64,000 bases of DNA from Massilia aurea (GTDB taxonomy: Bacteria > Pseudomonadota > Gammaproteobacteria > Burkholderiales > Burkholderiaceae_D), in contig NZ_JANUGZ010000002.1 of the NCBI RefSeq assembly GCF_024753205.1, forward strand, positions 744,001 through 808,000. Direction: 5' to 3'. Below, piece after piece: positions 48,125-58,935 of this stretch. Made by a program: the position numbers and the translations under genes. Below the pieces are notes generated by a model. The model did no database searches. It was not told the origin of the DNA and was given only the letters and a program-made list of their open reading frames with translations. Every line of letters begins with the position of its first letter. Position 1 is the stretch's first letter.

Positions 48125-49135
48125 CTACAGCCGCGTCTCGCGCGCAGCACGCAAGAACTCGTCAAGCACCGGCGTGCAGTCGAGCAGATCGACCCCGCCC
48201 GCGCGGTGGAACTCGGGGTGCCACTGCAAGCCCATGACGAAGTTGGCGCGCTGGTAGCGGATCGCCTCAATGATGCCGTCCGGCTCGGACATGGCTTCGA
48301 TGCGGATATCGCGCCCCAGGTCCTTGACGGCCTGGTGGTGGATCGAGTTGACCACCGCCTGCTGGACGTTGGGGAACATGCGGCCGAGCGACGAGCCCTT
48401 GGGGAACACAACCGCGTGGCGATGCGCGTCATACAGGTCGTGCACGTGCGCCAGCGCATCGGGGCGGTCGGTGGCGACGTCCTGGTGCAGCGTGCCGCCA
48501 AAGGCGACGTTGATCAGCTGGCAGCCACGGCACACACCCAGCACGGGTTTGCCGGCGTCGACGAATTCGTGCAGCAGTTCGAGCTCGTACACATCGCGTG
48601 CGCGGTCGCCGCTCCATTCGGGACGCGTAGGCGTTTCGGAATAGGTTTGCGGGGCGACGTCGGCCCCGCCCTGCAGCACGAGGCCATCCAGATGACGCGC
48701 ATAGTGGCGCAGTGTGATGTTGCTGGGGTGGAGCAAGCCGTTGGTATTGACCGTCGGGATCATGAACACCAGCACGTCGCGCGACATGACCCACTGGGCA
48801 ATGGATTCCTCGAGATACTGCAGGTTCTTGCTCAGCAGCCCCTTGGCGCCCGCTTCGGGATGAAAGATACGGGCCGAGACGCCGATGTGCAGCGTGCGCT
48901 GCATGATGTCGCGACTGAAGCGTTCACGCAGCGAGCGAAAGCGCGACGTGATGACCCGGCCGGCCAGGGCCACCGGGTTGTCGCCATCGCGCAGGTAGCG
49001 CGCCGGCCCGCGTGCGTGCTGGCCGCCGCTGGCGCGCCGGTCGGGCACGCGCACACGCGTCTCGCGACGTTCATCGATATCCGCCTCGGGCGAGGGGTCG
49101 TGTGGCTTGCGCTTGATGGGGTCGTCTTCAGTCAT
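48125..49135 (-). CDS. PuuD-like class I glutamine amidotransferase
   Basis: A 336-residue protein of the gamma-glutamyl-GABA hydrolase type. A charged N-terminal extension (about residues 1-80, with many Arg) precedes the catalytic domain. LDGLVLQGGADVAP lies near residue 150, the nucleophile Cys is in GVCRGCQLINVAFGGTLHQD near residue 200, and the catalytic His/Glu are in GLQWHPEFHRA near residue 306. Relatives release glutamate from gamma-glutamyl compounds in polyamine breakdown. No puu genes are nearby. Confidence 0.85.
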   Translation of the reverse strand: MTEDDPIKRKPHDPSPEADIDERRETRVRVPDRRASGGQHARGPARYLRDGDNPVALAGRVITSRFRSLRERFSRDIMQRTLHIGVSARIFHPEAGAKGLLSKNLQYLEESIAQWVMSRDVLVFMIPTVNTNGLLHPSNITLRHYARHLDGLVLQGGADVAPQTYSETPTRPEWSGDRARDVYELELLHEFVDAGKPVLGVCRGCQLINVAFGGTLHQDVATDRPDALAHVHDLYDAHRHAVVFPKGSSLGRMFPNVQQAVVNSIHHQAVKDLGRDIRIEAMSEPDGIIEAIRYQRANFVMGLQWHPEFHRAGGVDLLDCTPVLDEFLRAARETRL

Positions 49136-49200
49136 GTCATTAATATAACTTCGGCAATGCTGCGCACGATTCAAAGTTGTTACAAAAGGTCGCCATGCGC

Positions 49201-50025
49201 TCAGACCGGCACGTCGAGCAGCTTCTGGAAGGTCAGCACCAGGTGGCGCCCTGCCACGGGTGTCTCGAGCAGGCCGCGCGCGCCGGCCAGCCGGGCGCGG
49301 GCACTGTCGTACTGAAACGATGGCGCGACCATGAAGACGACCGGCGTGCGCCCGGCGCCGGCCTGCGCCTTGATCGATGAGCACAGCGCATACGGCTCGA
49401 TGCCCGGGGCGGCCGTGTTGATCAGAACCAGCGCCACCGGCGTCTCGTCGCACAGGCGCACGGCGGCGGCCCGGCTGTCGGTCCATTCGACGCCGATCCG
49501 GCGCGGCCCGAGCACCTGCGCCACCCGGTTGCGCAGGTTGCACGCCTGATCGACGATCAATACCGGGCCATCGACGGGGCCACGGCGCAGTCGCGTGTAG
49601 AATGCGGGCGTTTCAAGATCCGGCCCCAGGCGCGGACGGCGGCGGCGTTCGGCCAGCACGCGGCGCGCACGGGCGCCGTGCTGGGCCAGCGCATGCACGC
49701 GCGTGTCGAGCAGTTCGGCCAGCTGCCCATGCAATGCCCGTTGGTCAAGCGGGCGGGCGACGGTTGGCCAACAGGTGTTGCCACTGCCGCCGATGACCAG
49801 TGCCGGTTGCAGCGCATCGGGTGGCCGGCACGCCAGTTGCGCCAGCGCAAACGGGCTGTCACCGTTGGCAACCAGCAGATCCGGCTCTTGCAAACTATCG
49901 GCATGCAGGCAAGAATACGACGGCCCGGCGTCCGGCGCGTCTTCGAGCAGCGCCGCCAGCCGGGCGGTTTCAACTGGATCAAAGCCGATCGGACGCACGG
50001 TGAACAGACAATGGGATCGCTGCAT
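49201..50025 (-). CDS. Receiver-like protein lacking the phosphoacceptor aspartate
   Basis: About 274 residues. An N-terminal region resembling a degenerate receiver or ligand-binding fold (residues about 1-110) and an Arg-rich connector precede a C-terminal receiver-like domain (about 160-270). The latter opens VLIVDQACNLRNRVA, but the expected phosphorylation site reads VLINTAAPG with Asn in place of Asp, and the late conserved Lys is replaced (LLETPVAG). It is likely phosphorylation-independent. I chose the ATG at 50025 over 50046 because of a GAAGGGTGGGG upstream. It is divergent from parE across a LexA box. Confidence 0.65.
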   Translation of the reverse strand: MQRSHCLFTVRPIGFDPVETARLAALLEDAPDAGPSYSCLHADSLQEPDLLVANGDSPFALAQLACRPPDALQPALVIGGSGNTCWPTVARPLDQRALHGQLAELLDTRVHALAQHGARARRVLAERRRRPRLGPDLETPAFYTRLRRGPVDGPVLIVDQACNLRNRVAQVLGPRRIGVEWTDSRAAAVRLCDETPVALVLINTAAPGIEPYALCSSIKAQAGAGRTPVVFMVAPSFQYDSARARLAGARGLLETPVAGRHLVLTFQKLLDVPV

Positions 50026-50115
50026 CGGGCCCCACCCTTCTTGCATCGATTATGTATTTACAGCGTAATCTAGCACAAAGGTGCAAGGCGAAAAGCACGA
50101 CATAAGCGCAAAATA

Positions 50116-50131
50116 CTGTATATTTATACAG
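50116..50131. promoter_or_regulatory. LexA (SOS) box between the receiver-like gene and parE
   Basis: CTGTATATTTATACAG has the full CTGT-N8-ACAG LexA core. The wider TACTGTATATTTATACAGCT matches the E. coli SOS consensus at nearly every position. It is about 68 bases before the parE start and 85-90 bases before the start of the minus-strand receiver-like gene, and overlaps AT-rich hexamers that could be -10 elements on either strand. Either or both genes could be under SOS control. Confidence 0.7.
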
Positions 50132-50163
50132 CTAAAAAGCATTTCCTTTTCCGCTCGACAAGA

Positions 50164-50183
50164 TAGAATGCCAACGCATTCTA
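50164..50183 (+). repeat. Perfect inverted repeat at the parE leader
   Basis: TAGAATGC and GCATTCTA pair around CAAC, 16 bases before the parE ATG. It is too AT-rich and lacks a T-run to be a terminator. It could be an operator or a leader hairpin affecting translation. Confidence 0.5.
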
Positions 50184-50198
50184 CAAATACTCTTCAAG

Positions 50199-52193
<1,995 letters not shown>

Positions 52194-52238
52194 TACGCCG
52201 CACCGGCCATCCGCCCCGCGCGCAACAGAACAGACACC

Positions 52239-54578
52239 ATGACGAACCAACCAAGTCTCTTTGAACAGCAACACGAGCCGTCCGACGTCGAGACGCTCAC
52301 CCTCTCCACCTTCGCCGAGCGCGCCTACCTCGACTACGCCGTCTCGGTGGTCAAGGGCCGCGCGCTGCCGGACGTGTCGGACGGCCAGAAGCCGGTCCAG
52401 CGCCGCATCCTGTACGCGATGAATGAACTGGGCCTGGGCCCGACCGCCAAGCCGCGCAAGTCGGCGGCCGTGGTCGGCGACGTGCTCGGCAAACTGCACC
52501 CGCACGGCGACCAGTCGGTGTACGACGCGCTGGTGCGCATGGCGCAGGACTTCTCGCTGCGCTACCCGCTGATCGACGGCCAGGGTAACTTCGGCTCGCG
52601 CGACGGCGACGGCGCCGCCGCAATGCGCTACACCGAAGCGCGCCTGACGCCGATTGCCCGCATCCTGATGGATGAAATCGACATGGGCACGGTCGACTCT
52701 CAGCCGAACTACGACGGCTCGACGACCGAGCCGCGCACGCTGCCGGCGCGCCTGCCGATGGTGCTGCTCAACGGCGCGTCGGGCATTGCGGTCGGCCTGG
52801 CCACCGAGATCCCGTCGCACAATCTGCGCGAAGTGGCTGCCGCCGCCGTCGCCATGATCCGCAATCCGAAGATGTCGCACGCCGAGCTGATGACCATCGT
52901 GCCCGGTCCCGACTTCCCGGGCGGCGGTCAGATCATCACCCCGGCGTCCAGCATCGCCGACATGTACGCGGTGGGCCGCGGCTCGATGAAGGTGCGCGCG
53001 CGCTGGAAAATCGAAGAACTGGCGCGCGGCCAGTGGCAGGCGATCGTCTACGAACTGCCGCCGGGCTGCTCGTCGCAGCGCGTGCTCGAAGAAATCGAAG
53101 AACTCACCAACCCGAAGGTCAAGGCCGGCAAGAAAGCGCTGCTGCCCGAGCAGCTCGCGCTGAAGAACACGGTGCTGGGCGCGCTCGATACGGTGCGCGA
53201 CGAATCGGGCCGCGAAGCCGCAGTGCGCCTGGTGTTCGAGCCAAAGTCGAAGAACCAGGACCAGAACGAATTCATGCTGATGCTGCTCGCGCACACGTCG
53301 CTCGAGTCGTCCAGCCCGATCAATATGGTGATGATCGGCGGCGACGGCCGCCCGCGTCAAAAAGGCCTGGGCACGATCATCCAGGAGTGGATTGATTACC
53401 GCTTCACGACCATCCGCCGCCGCACCGACTTCAAGCTGGCCAAGGTCAACGACCGCATCCACATTCTGGAAGGCCGCGAGACCGTCCTGCTGAACATCGA
53501 CAAGGTCATCGCCATCATCCGCAACTCGGATGAACCGAAGGCCGCGCTGATCGAGGAATTCCGCCTGAGCGAACGCCAGGCCGAAGACATCCTCGAGATC
53601 CGCCTGCGTCAGCTGGCGCGCCTGGAAGCGATCAAGATCCAGCAAGAGCTGGCGGATCTGCGCAGCGAGAAGGAAAAGCTGCAGGACATCCTCGAGAACC
53701 CGTCGTCGATGAAGCGCCTGATCATCCGCGAAATCGAAGCCGACGCCAAGCAGTTCGGCGACGAGCGCCGCACCGTGATCGAAGAAGCGCAGCGCGCGGT
53801 GGCCGAGCAAAAGGTCGTCGATGAACCGGTGACCGTGATCGTGTCCGAAAAAGGCTGGGTACGTGCCCGCACCGGCATCGGCCACGACCCGGCGCAGTTC
53901 GCGTTCAAGGCTGGCGACTCGCTGTACAAGGCGTTCGAATGCCGCACGGTCGACCATCTGCTGGGCATTGGCGACAACGGCAAGGTGTATTCGGTGCCGG
54001 TGGCGGCGCTGCCTGGTTCGCGCGGCGACGGCGTGCCGATCACGACGCTGGTGGATCTGTCGGGCGGCATCCGCATCCTGCATTATTTCGCTGGTAATCC
54101 CGAGACGCGCCTGCTGCTGTCGACGTCGGACGCCTTTGGCTTCATCACCAAGGCGGGCGACATGGTCAGCCGTCTGAAAGGCGGCAAGTCATTCATTACG
54201 CTGAACGACGGCGCAACGCCACTGCCGCCACGGATCGTGACCGACAGCTGCGGCGCGATCGCGTGCCTGTCCGAAAAGGGCCGTGTGCTGGTGTTCGGCA
54301 TCGACGAGATGAAGGTGCTGACCAATGGCGGCCGCGGCGTGACGCTGATGGAACTCGAGCCGAAAGAAACCATGCTGGCAGCGCAGCCGATCAACCAGAA
54401 AGGCCTGAACGTGATCGGCACCTGGGCCGGCGACAAGGCGCGCACCGTGGAACTGTTCGCATCGGGCCTGGAACCGCACTTCGGCAAGCGCTCGCGCAAG
54501 GGCAAGGCTTTGTCGGCGCGCATGAAGGCGCATGATCTGGGGATGCGGGCAGCCGAAACGGATGCCGTGAAAACGTAA
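52239..54578 (+). CDS. parC: DNA topoisomerase IV subunit A
   Basis: The DNA-cleaving subunit of topoisomerase IV. The 779-residue protein has the catalytic tyrosine region [14 protein letters not shown] near residue 127 and the quinolone-pocket region [17 protein letters not shown] near residue 87. The position equal to E. coli Ser80 is Gln and that equal to Glu84 is Asp. The C-terminal beta-pinwheel (from about residue 540) has repeats such as [18 protein letters not shown]. It follows parE on the same strand with no obvious terminator between them. Confidence 0.95.
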   Translation: MTNQPSLFEQQHEPSDVETLTLSTFAERAYLDYAVSVVKGRALPDVSDGQKPVQRRILYAMNELGLGPTAKPRKSAAVVGDVLGKLHPHGDQSVYDALVRMAQDFSLRYPLIDGQGNFGSRDGDGAAAMRYTEARLTPIARILMDEIDMGTVDSQPNYDGSTTEPRTLPARLPMVLLNGASGIAVGLATEIPSHNLREVAAAAVAMIRNPKMSHAELMTIVPGPDFPGGGQIITPASSIADMYAVGRGSMKVRARWKIEELARGQWQAIVYELPPGCSSQRVLEEIEELTNPKVKAGKKALLPEQLALKNTVLGALDTVRDESGREAAVRLVFEPKSKNQDQNEFMLMLLAHTSLESSSPINMVMIGGDGRPRQKGLGTIIQEWIDYRFTTIRRRTDFKLAKVNDRIHILEGRETVLLNIDKVIAIIRNSDEPKAALIEEFRLSERQAEDILEIRLRQLARLEAIKIQQELADLRSEKEKLQDILENPSSMKRLIIREIEADAKQFGDERRTVIEEAQRAVAEQKVVDEPVTVIVSEKGWVRARTGIGHDPAQFAFKAGDSLYKAFECRTVDHLLGIGDNGKVYSVPVAALPGSRGDGVPITTLVDLSGGIRILHYFAGNPETRLLLSTSDAFGFITKAGDMVSRLKGGKSFITLNDGATPLPPRIVTDSCGAIACLSEKGRVLVFGIDEMKVLTNGGRGVTLMELEPKETMLAAQPINQKGLNVIGTWAGDKARTVELFASGLEPHFGKRSRKGKALSARMKAHDLGMRAAETDAVKT

Positions 54579-54618
54579 CGCGACCACAAAGCCGCTCAGT
54601 AACACAGCTGGCACAGCT

Positions 54619-54808
54619 GGGGTCAGGTCTGACATTCGGACACGACCTCAGCTAAGCCATTTCCCTAGCCGGGGTCAGGTCTGACATTCGGACACGACCT
54701 CAGCTAAGCCATTCTCAATGGCGTTTTTCCCAGTATTAGCATCGCGCGGTGCCAGCCAGTTTTGACTAACCGACTGTCGAGATCGTGTCCGAATGTCAGA
54801 CCTGACCC
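54619..54808. repeat. REP-like repeat cluster (two direct copies plus one inverted)
   Basis: A 43-base unit starting GGGGTCAGGTCTGACATTCG occurs at 54619-54661 and again at 54671-54713 without a mismatch that I could see. Its first 25 bases, minus one G, recur inverted at 54784-54808 (CGTGTCCGAATGTCAGACCT and following CTGACCC). The arrangement resembles extragenic REP/BIME elements mobilised by RAYT transposases, but no transposase gene is present. It occupies most of the 301-base gap between parC and the exported Ala/Lys-rich gene. Confidence 0.75.
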
Positions 54809-54834
54809 TCGCTTTTGCTCGTGATATCTGGACG

Positions 54835-54864
54835 AAAAAAATGCCGGCTGAGCCGGCATTTTTC
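54835..54864 (-). terminator. Terminator of the exported Ala/Lys-rich gene
   Basis: ATGCCGGCT and AGCCGGCAT pair around a very short loop, with a long T-run on the minus strand after the stop at 54880 and a shorter one on the plus strand. Confidence 0.85.
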
Positions 54865-54879
54865 ATTGGAGCTACTTGC

Positions 54880-55374
54880 TTAGTGCTTGGCAGCAGCCTT
54901 GTGCACGTCAGCCTGGGCTTCAGCGCGGACCTGTTCGGTCTTGGCAGCAGCGGTTGCCTTGTCGGCAGCAGCGTCGACCTGTGCTTTCAGCACTTTCTCG
55001 TCAGCCTTGATCATTTTCTTCTCGGCCTTCAGGTTCGCATCAGCGACTTTGCCTTCGGCCTTGGCCATTGCCTTGGCGCGGTCTTCAGGATCGGCCTTGG
55101 CGACGTTGGCAGCAGCGTCGGTGTGGGTCTTGACCAGCTTGGCGTGTGCGTCGCCCTTGGTTTCGGTAGCCTTGGCCACGGTCTTGTTCAGCTTCTGGTC
55201 AGCCTTGACTGCGGCCTTGATTTCTTTTTGTTCTGCCTTGATGACGTCTTTCTCGGCGCTGGCTTCAGCCTTCACGATGCGGTTGTCCGCAGCGGTGGTG
55301 GTTGGTGCGGTGGTCTGGGCGTGAGCAGCGGTAACCATCAGGCCGGCGATAAGGGTTGCGATCAGTTTGTTCAT
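54880..55374 (-). CDS. Exported Ala/Lys-rich helical protein
   Basis: A 164-residue protein with a signal peptide (residues 1-19, ending AHA-QT) and a body almost entirely of A, K, D, E, T and V. It has strong heptad-like helical periodicity (KAEQKEIKAAVKADQKLNKTV, then further KAE/KAD units). It is rich in charge but contains no cysteine or aromatic residue after the signal peptide. It recalls histone-like tails in composition, but the export signal places it in the periplasm, where a coiled-coil or envelope-stress role is more likely. It has a strong Shine-Dalgarno (AAAGGAAA) and its own terminator. Function unknown. Confidence 0.75.
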   Translation of the reverse strand: MNKLIATLIAGLMVTAAHAQTTAPTTTAADNRIVKAEASAEKDVIKAEQKEIKAAVKADQKLNKTVAKATETKGDAHAKLVKTHTDAAANVAKADPEDRAKAMAKAEGKVADANLKAEKKMIKADEKVLKAQVDAAADKATAAAKTEQVRAEAQADVHKAAAKH

Positions 55375-55518
55375 GATAAGTTTCCTTTTGGTGGTCGCTG
55401 TACAGAGCGGGTTGCCCGTGCAGTCGTTGTTGTTGTTCAGTGATTCCAGAATACGGCGTCAAGACAGTCTGGTCTGTTAGCCACCACACGCAGAAATTGT
55501 CAGAGTTGTAAGCAAAGA

Positions 55519-56931
55519 TTACTGACGAACAGAGCCCGCATACAAGTCAATGATGTCCGTGACCCCATCGCGGCACACCAGGCAGAACGCATCGCTGCGG
55601 TCGAACATCAGGCACTGCATCGCGGGGCGGTAGTAACCACTGGCCTCGTAGTTGGCGCCTTCAAAAGCGCCGACCGCGTGGCGGTGCGGCTGCCGGTCGA
55701 ACAGCGCGTTGGTCTGCTTGAGGTCTTCATGAAACAAGGCGCTCATTTCGGACTCCGGCCGGTTGGCCTCGCGCAGCGCGGCGCGCTTCTTTTGATAAGC
55801 GCGCGACGCGGCTTCGTACTCGGCCTTCGGCCATGGCGTCGGCAACGGCGTACCGGCCGTCACATGACGCTGCCATTTGAGCCTGGCCGGGTCACGCAGC
55901 GCCGTGACGTTCGGTTCCCACGGCTCCATCCGTCCGCTCGCTGCGGCGTAGGCCACGGGCGATGTGTAGTACTCGTCGGCCAGGCCCGCGAAGTGGTGCC
56001 CGAATTCGTGCACGAACAGGTAGTCGGCCCAGTCGTTGCTGGCTGCCGCCGTGCTGAACTGACCGAAGATTCCGCCACCGCCGTAGGTTTCGTTGTTGAC
56101 CAGGATTTCGATGAATTCATACGGCGCATGCTGGGCGATGTCGCGCAGCGCGCGGTTGTCGAGCGTGAGCACATAACGCTCGCTGCCGAAGATGTCGTAG
56201 CGCGTGCCCAGCGCCGAGGGATGATGTACGCCGGTCGATGGCCGGCTGATGCCTGATTGCCCGGTCGGCACGGCCATCGCCCAGACATTGAAGTCCTTCG
56301 CGCGCTCCTTGAACGGCGAGACCGAAAACAGATGCGCCGACAGGCGCCGCGCATCCTGCTCGAACTTGGTCATCTCTGCCTGCGTGTAGCCATCGCCCAG
56401 GATCAGCAGGTCGACCTTGTCGGGCGACGGACCGCTGACCCGGATCGGGATCGGCTTGGCCACTGGCGGCGGCTGACGCTTGACCACGTCGGGCGCGTTC
56501 GGATCGACGTCGATGCTCCAGGCGACCGAGAACTGATTGCGCTCGTCGCGCTTCAGGATGCGCACGCGCACCGGCTGCGCGAACTGCGGAAAGCGCACCG
56601 ACTCGCTGAAGCTGCGGCTGATGCGTCCTGCTTCCTCGGTCGTGCGCCACTCGCCAAACACGGTGGAGAAACCGCGCGAGTACAGCACGTCGCCCGTTTT
56701 CGGATCGACGACTTCGACGCGGTTCTGGCCGCGGTTGGTGTCGTCCAGATTGCGCGCGGCGCTGCCCGGCCAGGGCAACGGCTCGATGACGACGCGGTCG
56801 ATCGCGTAGCTGTCCGCCAGCGCATTGCCGCTGTGTGCGTAGTCCAGGCGGACCGTGGCCGGCTGCACGGCGTGGGCAAGTGAAGCGAATGCGCCAAGCA
56901 GCAGCGCAGCAAAGGAGTGAAACAGGCGCAT
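55519..56931 (-). CDS. Secreted M64-family metallopeptidase
   Basis: A 470-residue protein with a signal peptide (about residues 1-22, ending AHA-VQ). An N-terminal beta-rich domain spans about 25-175. The peptidase domain begins near residue 185 (DLLILGDGYTQAEM), and the zinc-binding motif is HEFGHHFAGLADEYY near residue 310. This HEXXH-x(n)-D/E layout fits MEROPS family M64, first known from a bacterial IgA protease. The start at 56931 was chosen because it begins a proper signal sequence. Substrate unknown. Confidence 0.85.
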   Translation of the reverse strand: MRLFHSFAALLLGAFASLAHAVQPATVRLDYAHSGNALADSYAIDRVVIEPLPWPGSAARNLDDTNRGQNRVEVVDPKTGDVLYSRGFSTVFGEWRTTEEAGRISRSFSESVRFPQFAQPVRVRILKRDERNQFSVAWSIDVDPNAPDVVKRQPPPVAKPIPIRVSGPSPDKVDLLILGDGYTQAEMTKFEQDARRLSAHLFSVSPFKERAKDFNVWAMAVPTGQSGISRPSTGVHHPSALGTRYDIFGSERYVLTLDNRALRDIAQHAPYEFIEILVNNETYGGGGIFGQFSTAAASNDWADYLFVHEFGHHFAGLADEYYTSPVAYAAASGRMEPWEPNVTALRDPARLKWQRHVTAGTPLPTPWPKAEYEAASRAYQKKRAALREANRPESEMSALFHEDLKQTNALFDRQPHRHAVGAFEGANYEASGYYRPAMQCLMFDRSDAFCLVCRDGVTDIIDLYAGSVRQ

Positions 56932-56986
56932 TGCGAATCCCCGACAAGTAGATCGCGCTATTCTAAGCCGGTGGTCTGCAGGTGCG

Positions 56987-58231
56987 TCAGCGATATTGAT
57001 ACAGCGGCCGTTGCACGACAATCGGCCGGATATCGAGCCGCACGTTGTAGACCGAATAGGCTTCGCTGTACGCTGACTGGTAGCCGACCGTCTCGTTCAC
57101 GCGACCGAGCTTGAACTCGAAGCCGAGGTCGGGCCGGTCGGCATTCGGGCTGTCGAGCGACAGGCCGATTGCATCCGGCTGGTCGCTGTCGACCAGCTTG
57201 GACATCAGGTCGACCACCGTGCCGTTGCCGAGGATATCGGCCGAGAACAGCGGCCCGCGCCAGTACGGCTTGTTCGCATCGAGCTTGCCGCGCACTTTCT
57301 CTGGCGCCGGCGTGAACACCTTGCTGTCCAGGTTGAAGCGGTCGCCGTTATCGAGATAGCTCAGGCGGCCGTTACTGAGGTTGAAGGTGCCGTCGCGCGT
57401 GGCGGCGTTGCTCAGGTCAACCAGCAGCGCGCCGCGATAGCCAAGCACTTCGACGTCGCGCTTTGGGCCCACGACCATCGCCGTGTTTTCGTCGATGCCC
57501 AGGCCGATGTTGTAGCCCTTGGCCAGCATCGCCGGCAGCATGCGCGCAAAGCGCCCGCGCACCAGGAGGTGCTGGTCGATGAAGACGTCGTCGCCGATGA
57601 AGCCCAGGCCGCGCGTGATCTGGCGGCCATCAGCCACGCCATGCTGCAGCGTGCCCAGCACCGAGCGTGGATGGCCGAACATCGTGGCGCTCATGATGGC
57701 GGCGCCGGCGCTCGAACCGGCGATGACGCCGCCGCGCCGGTACATGTCCCACAGCGCATCGAGCAGTTGCGTGTTGCTGCCATCGGGCCGGCGCAGCGCG
57801 TTCGTGATGCGCGCCTGGTCGCCGCCCGAGAAGTAGGCACCGCCGGCCGAACGCACCGCCTCGACCAGCGCCGGATCTTCGGCGGCGGCGCGCACATCGG
57901 AACCATCAAGGCGTTCGGCCACGGGGACGAAGAAGGCCTTAGCACCGTGCTGGTCCAGCCGTTCGATCAGATAGTTGCCAGCGCGTTCGGGGCTGGCCGA
58001 GGCCGAGGCGAACACTGCGATGCGGGCGTTCTTGCCGCCGGCAAGCTGCACGATGCGCGTCCAAACGGCGTCATTGTCATCGCGCAGTGCGCCGCCGATG
58101 ATGACGAGCGAGCCCTTGGGCTGCGGTGATGATGGCATGGACGGCGACTCGGCCGCGTGGCTAGAGACGCTGGCGGCGACAGCCAGCGCGAGCGTGGCAT
58201 GGACAACAACACGGACGACAGATTGGAACAT
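56987..58231 (-). CDS. Secreted cyanophycinase (S51-type peptidase)
   Basis: A 414-residue protein with a signal peptide (about residues 1-27, ending SHA-AE). Cyanophycinases hydrolyse the Asp-Arg polymer cyanophycin. The catalytic serine lies in GVIAGSSAGAAIMSA near residue 170, with GGDQARITNAL near residue 137 and GRGLGFIGDDVFIDQHLLVRGRF-like conserved blocks after residue 200. The signal peptide indicates an extracellular or periplasmic enzyme of the CphE type, for scavenging exogenous polymer. No cyanophycin synthetase is in the window. It lies 56 bases before the M64 peptidase gene. Confidence 0.88.
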   Translation of the reverse strand: MFQSVVRVVVHATLALAVAASVSSHAAESPSMPSSPQPKGSLVIIGGALRDDNDAVWTRIVQLAGGKNARIAVFASASASPERAGNYLIERLDQHGAKAFFVPVAERLDGSDVRAAAEDPALVEAVRSAGGAYFSGGDQARITNALRRPDGSNTQLLDALWDMYRRGGVIAGSSAGAAIMSATMFGHPRSVLGTLQHGVADGRQITRGLGFIGDDVFIDQHLLVRGRFARMLPAMLAKGYNIGLGIDENTAMVVGPKRDVEVLGYRGALLVDLSNAATRDGTFNLSNGRLSYLDNGDRFNLDSKVFTPAPEKVRGKLDANKPYWRGPLFSADILGNGTVVDLMSKLVDSDQPDAIGLSLDSPNADRPDLGFEFKLGRVNETVGYQSAYSEAYSVYNVRLDIRPIVVQRPLYQYR

Positions 58232-58298
58232 GCGGCTTCCCCCGATAAGTCATCAGCGTAAGCCTGATTCCAGTTTCACGTCGCCATGTTGAGTGCGC

Positions 58299-58736
58299 TC
58301 AGGATAAGTAGATGTTGGGAAAGTAACGCTCCATCAATGTCTCTGGACGCAACGGTGGGGTGAACCCGAAGCGTTCGTACAGGCCGTGGCAATCCGACGT
58401 GGCCAGCGTAAAGCGGCGCAATTGCTGCAGGCTGGGATGTCGCATCACCACACCGATCAATTGCTTGCCATAACCACAGCCACGCGATTCCGGCACGACG
58501 AACACATCCACCAGATTGGCGAAGGTGGAAAAATCGGTGATCACGCGCGCAAAGGCGATCTGGCGACCATCAAGGTAGCCGCCAAAGCACAGCGAGTTTT
58601 CAATGGCGCGCTCGACGACGGGCCGAGAAATGCCCACGGCCCAGGTGGACTGCTCGCTGAGGAAGCGGTAGATCATGGGAATGTCGAGACGGGTCTGGTC
58701 GGTGCTGACCTCGAAGCTGGAATCGTTCGTCATCAT
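58299..58736 (-). CDS. GNAT-family N-acetyltransferase
   Basis: A 145-residue acetyltransferase. The acetyl-CoA-binding region is VFVVPESRGCGYGKQLI near residue 80, preceded by FARVITDFSTFANLVDV and followed by LATSDCHGLYERFGF, as in GNAT proteins of unknown substrate. Two adjacent ATGs (58736, 58733) are possible starts. Confidence 0.88.
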   Translation of the reverse strand: MMTNDSSFEVSTDQTRLDIPMIYRFLSEQSTWAVGISRPVVERAIENSLCFGGYLDGRQIAFARVITDFSTFANLVDVFVVPESRGCGYGKQLIGVVMRHPSLQQLRRFTLATSDCHGLYERFGFTPPLRPETLMERYFPNIYLS

Positions 58737-58880
58737 GGCCTGGACAAGGTGACAAAAAGTCATTCTAGCGCCGATTGGTACCAACGCAAGCGGCGATGTG
58801 GCATGCCGCACCGGATTTCGCCAGCCCCCGCACGGAAGTCTGTCCGCGAGCCTGCCTGCGAGCCCGGGCAGCCATGCCGC

Positions 58881-58908
58881 ATGGCACACGGGCAGCGCAG
58901 TTTATAAT
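58881..58908 (+). promoter_or_regulatory. Candidate argH promoter
   Basis: TATAAT at 58903-58908 lies 28 bases before the argH start, with ATGGCA as a weak -35 about 16 bases upstream. No ARG-box-like palindrome was noticed. Confidence 0.45.
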
Positions 58909-58935
58909 CGAAGGATCCCCAACCGGAATCCCACC

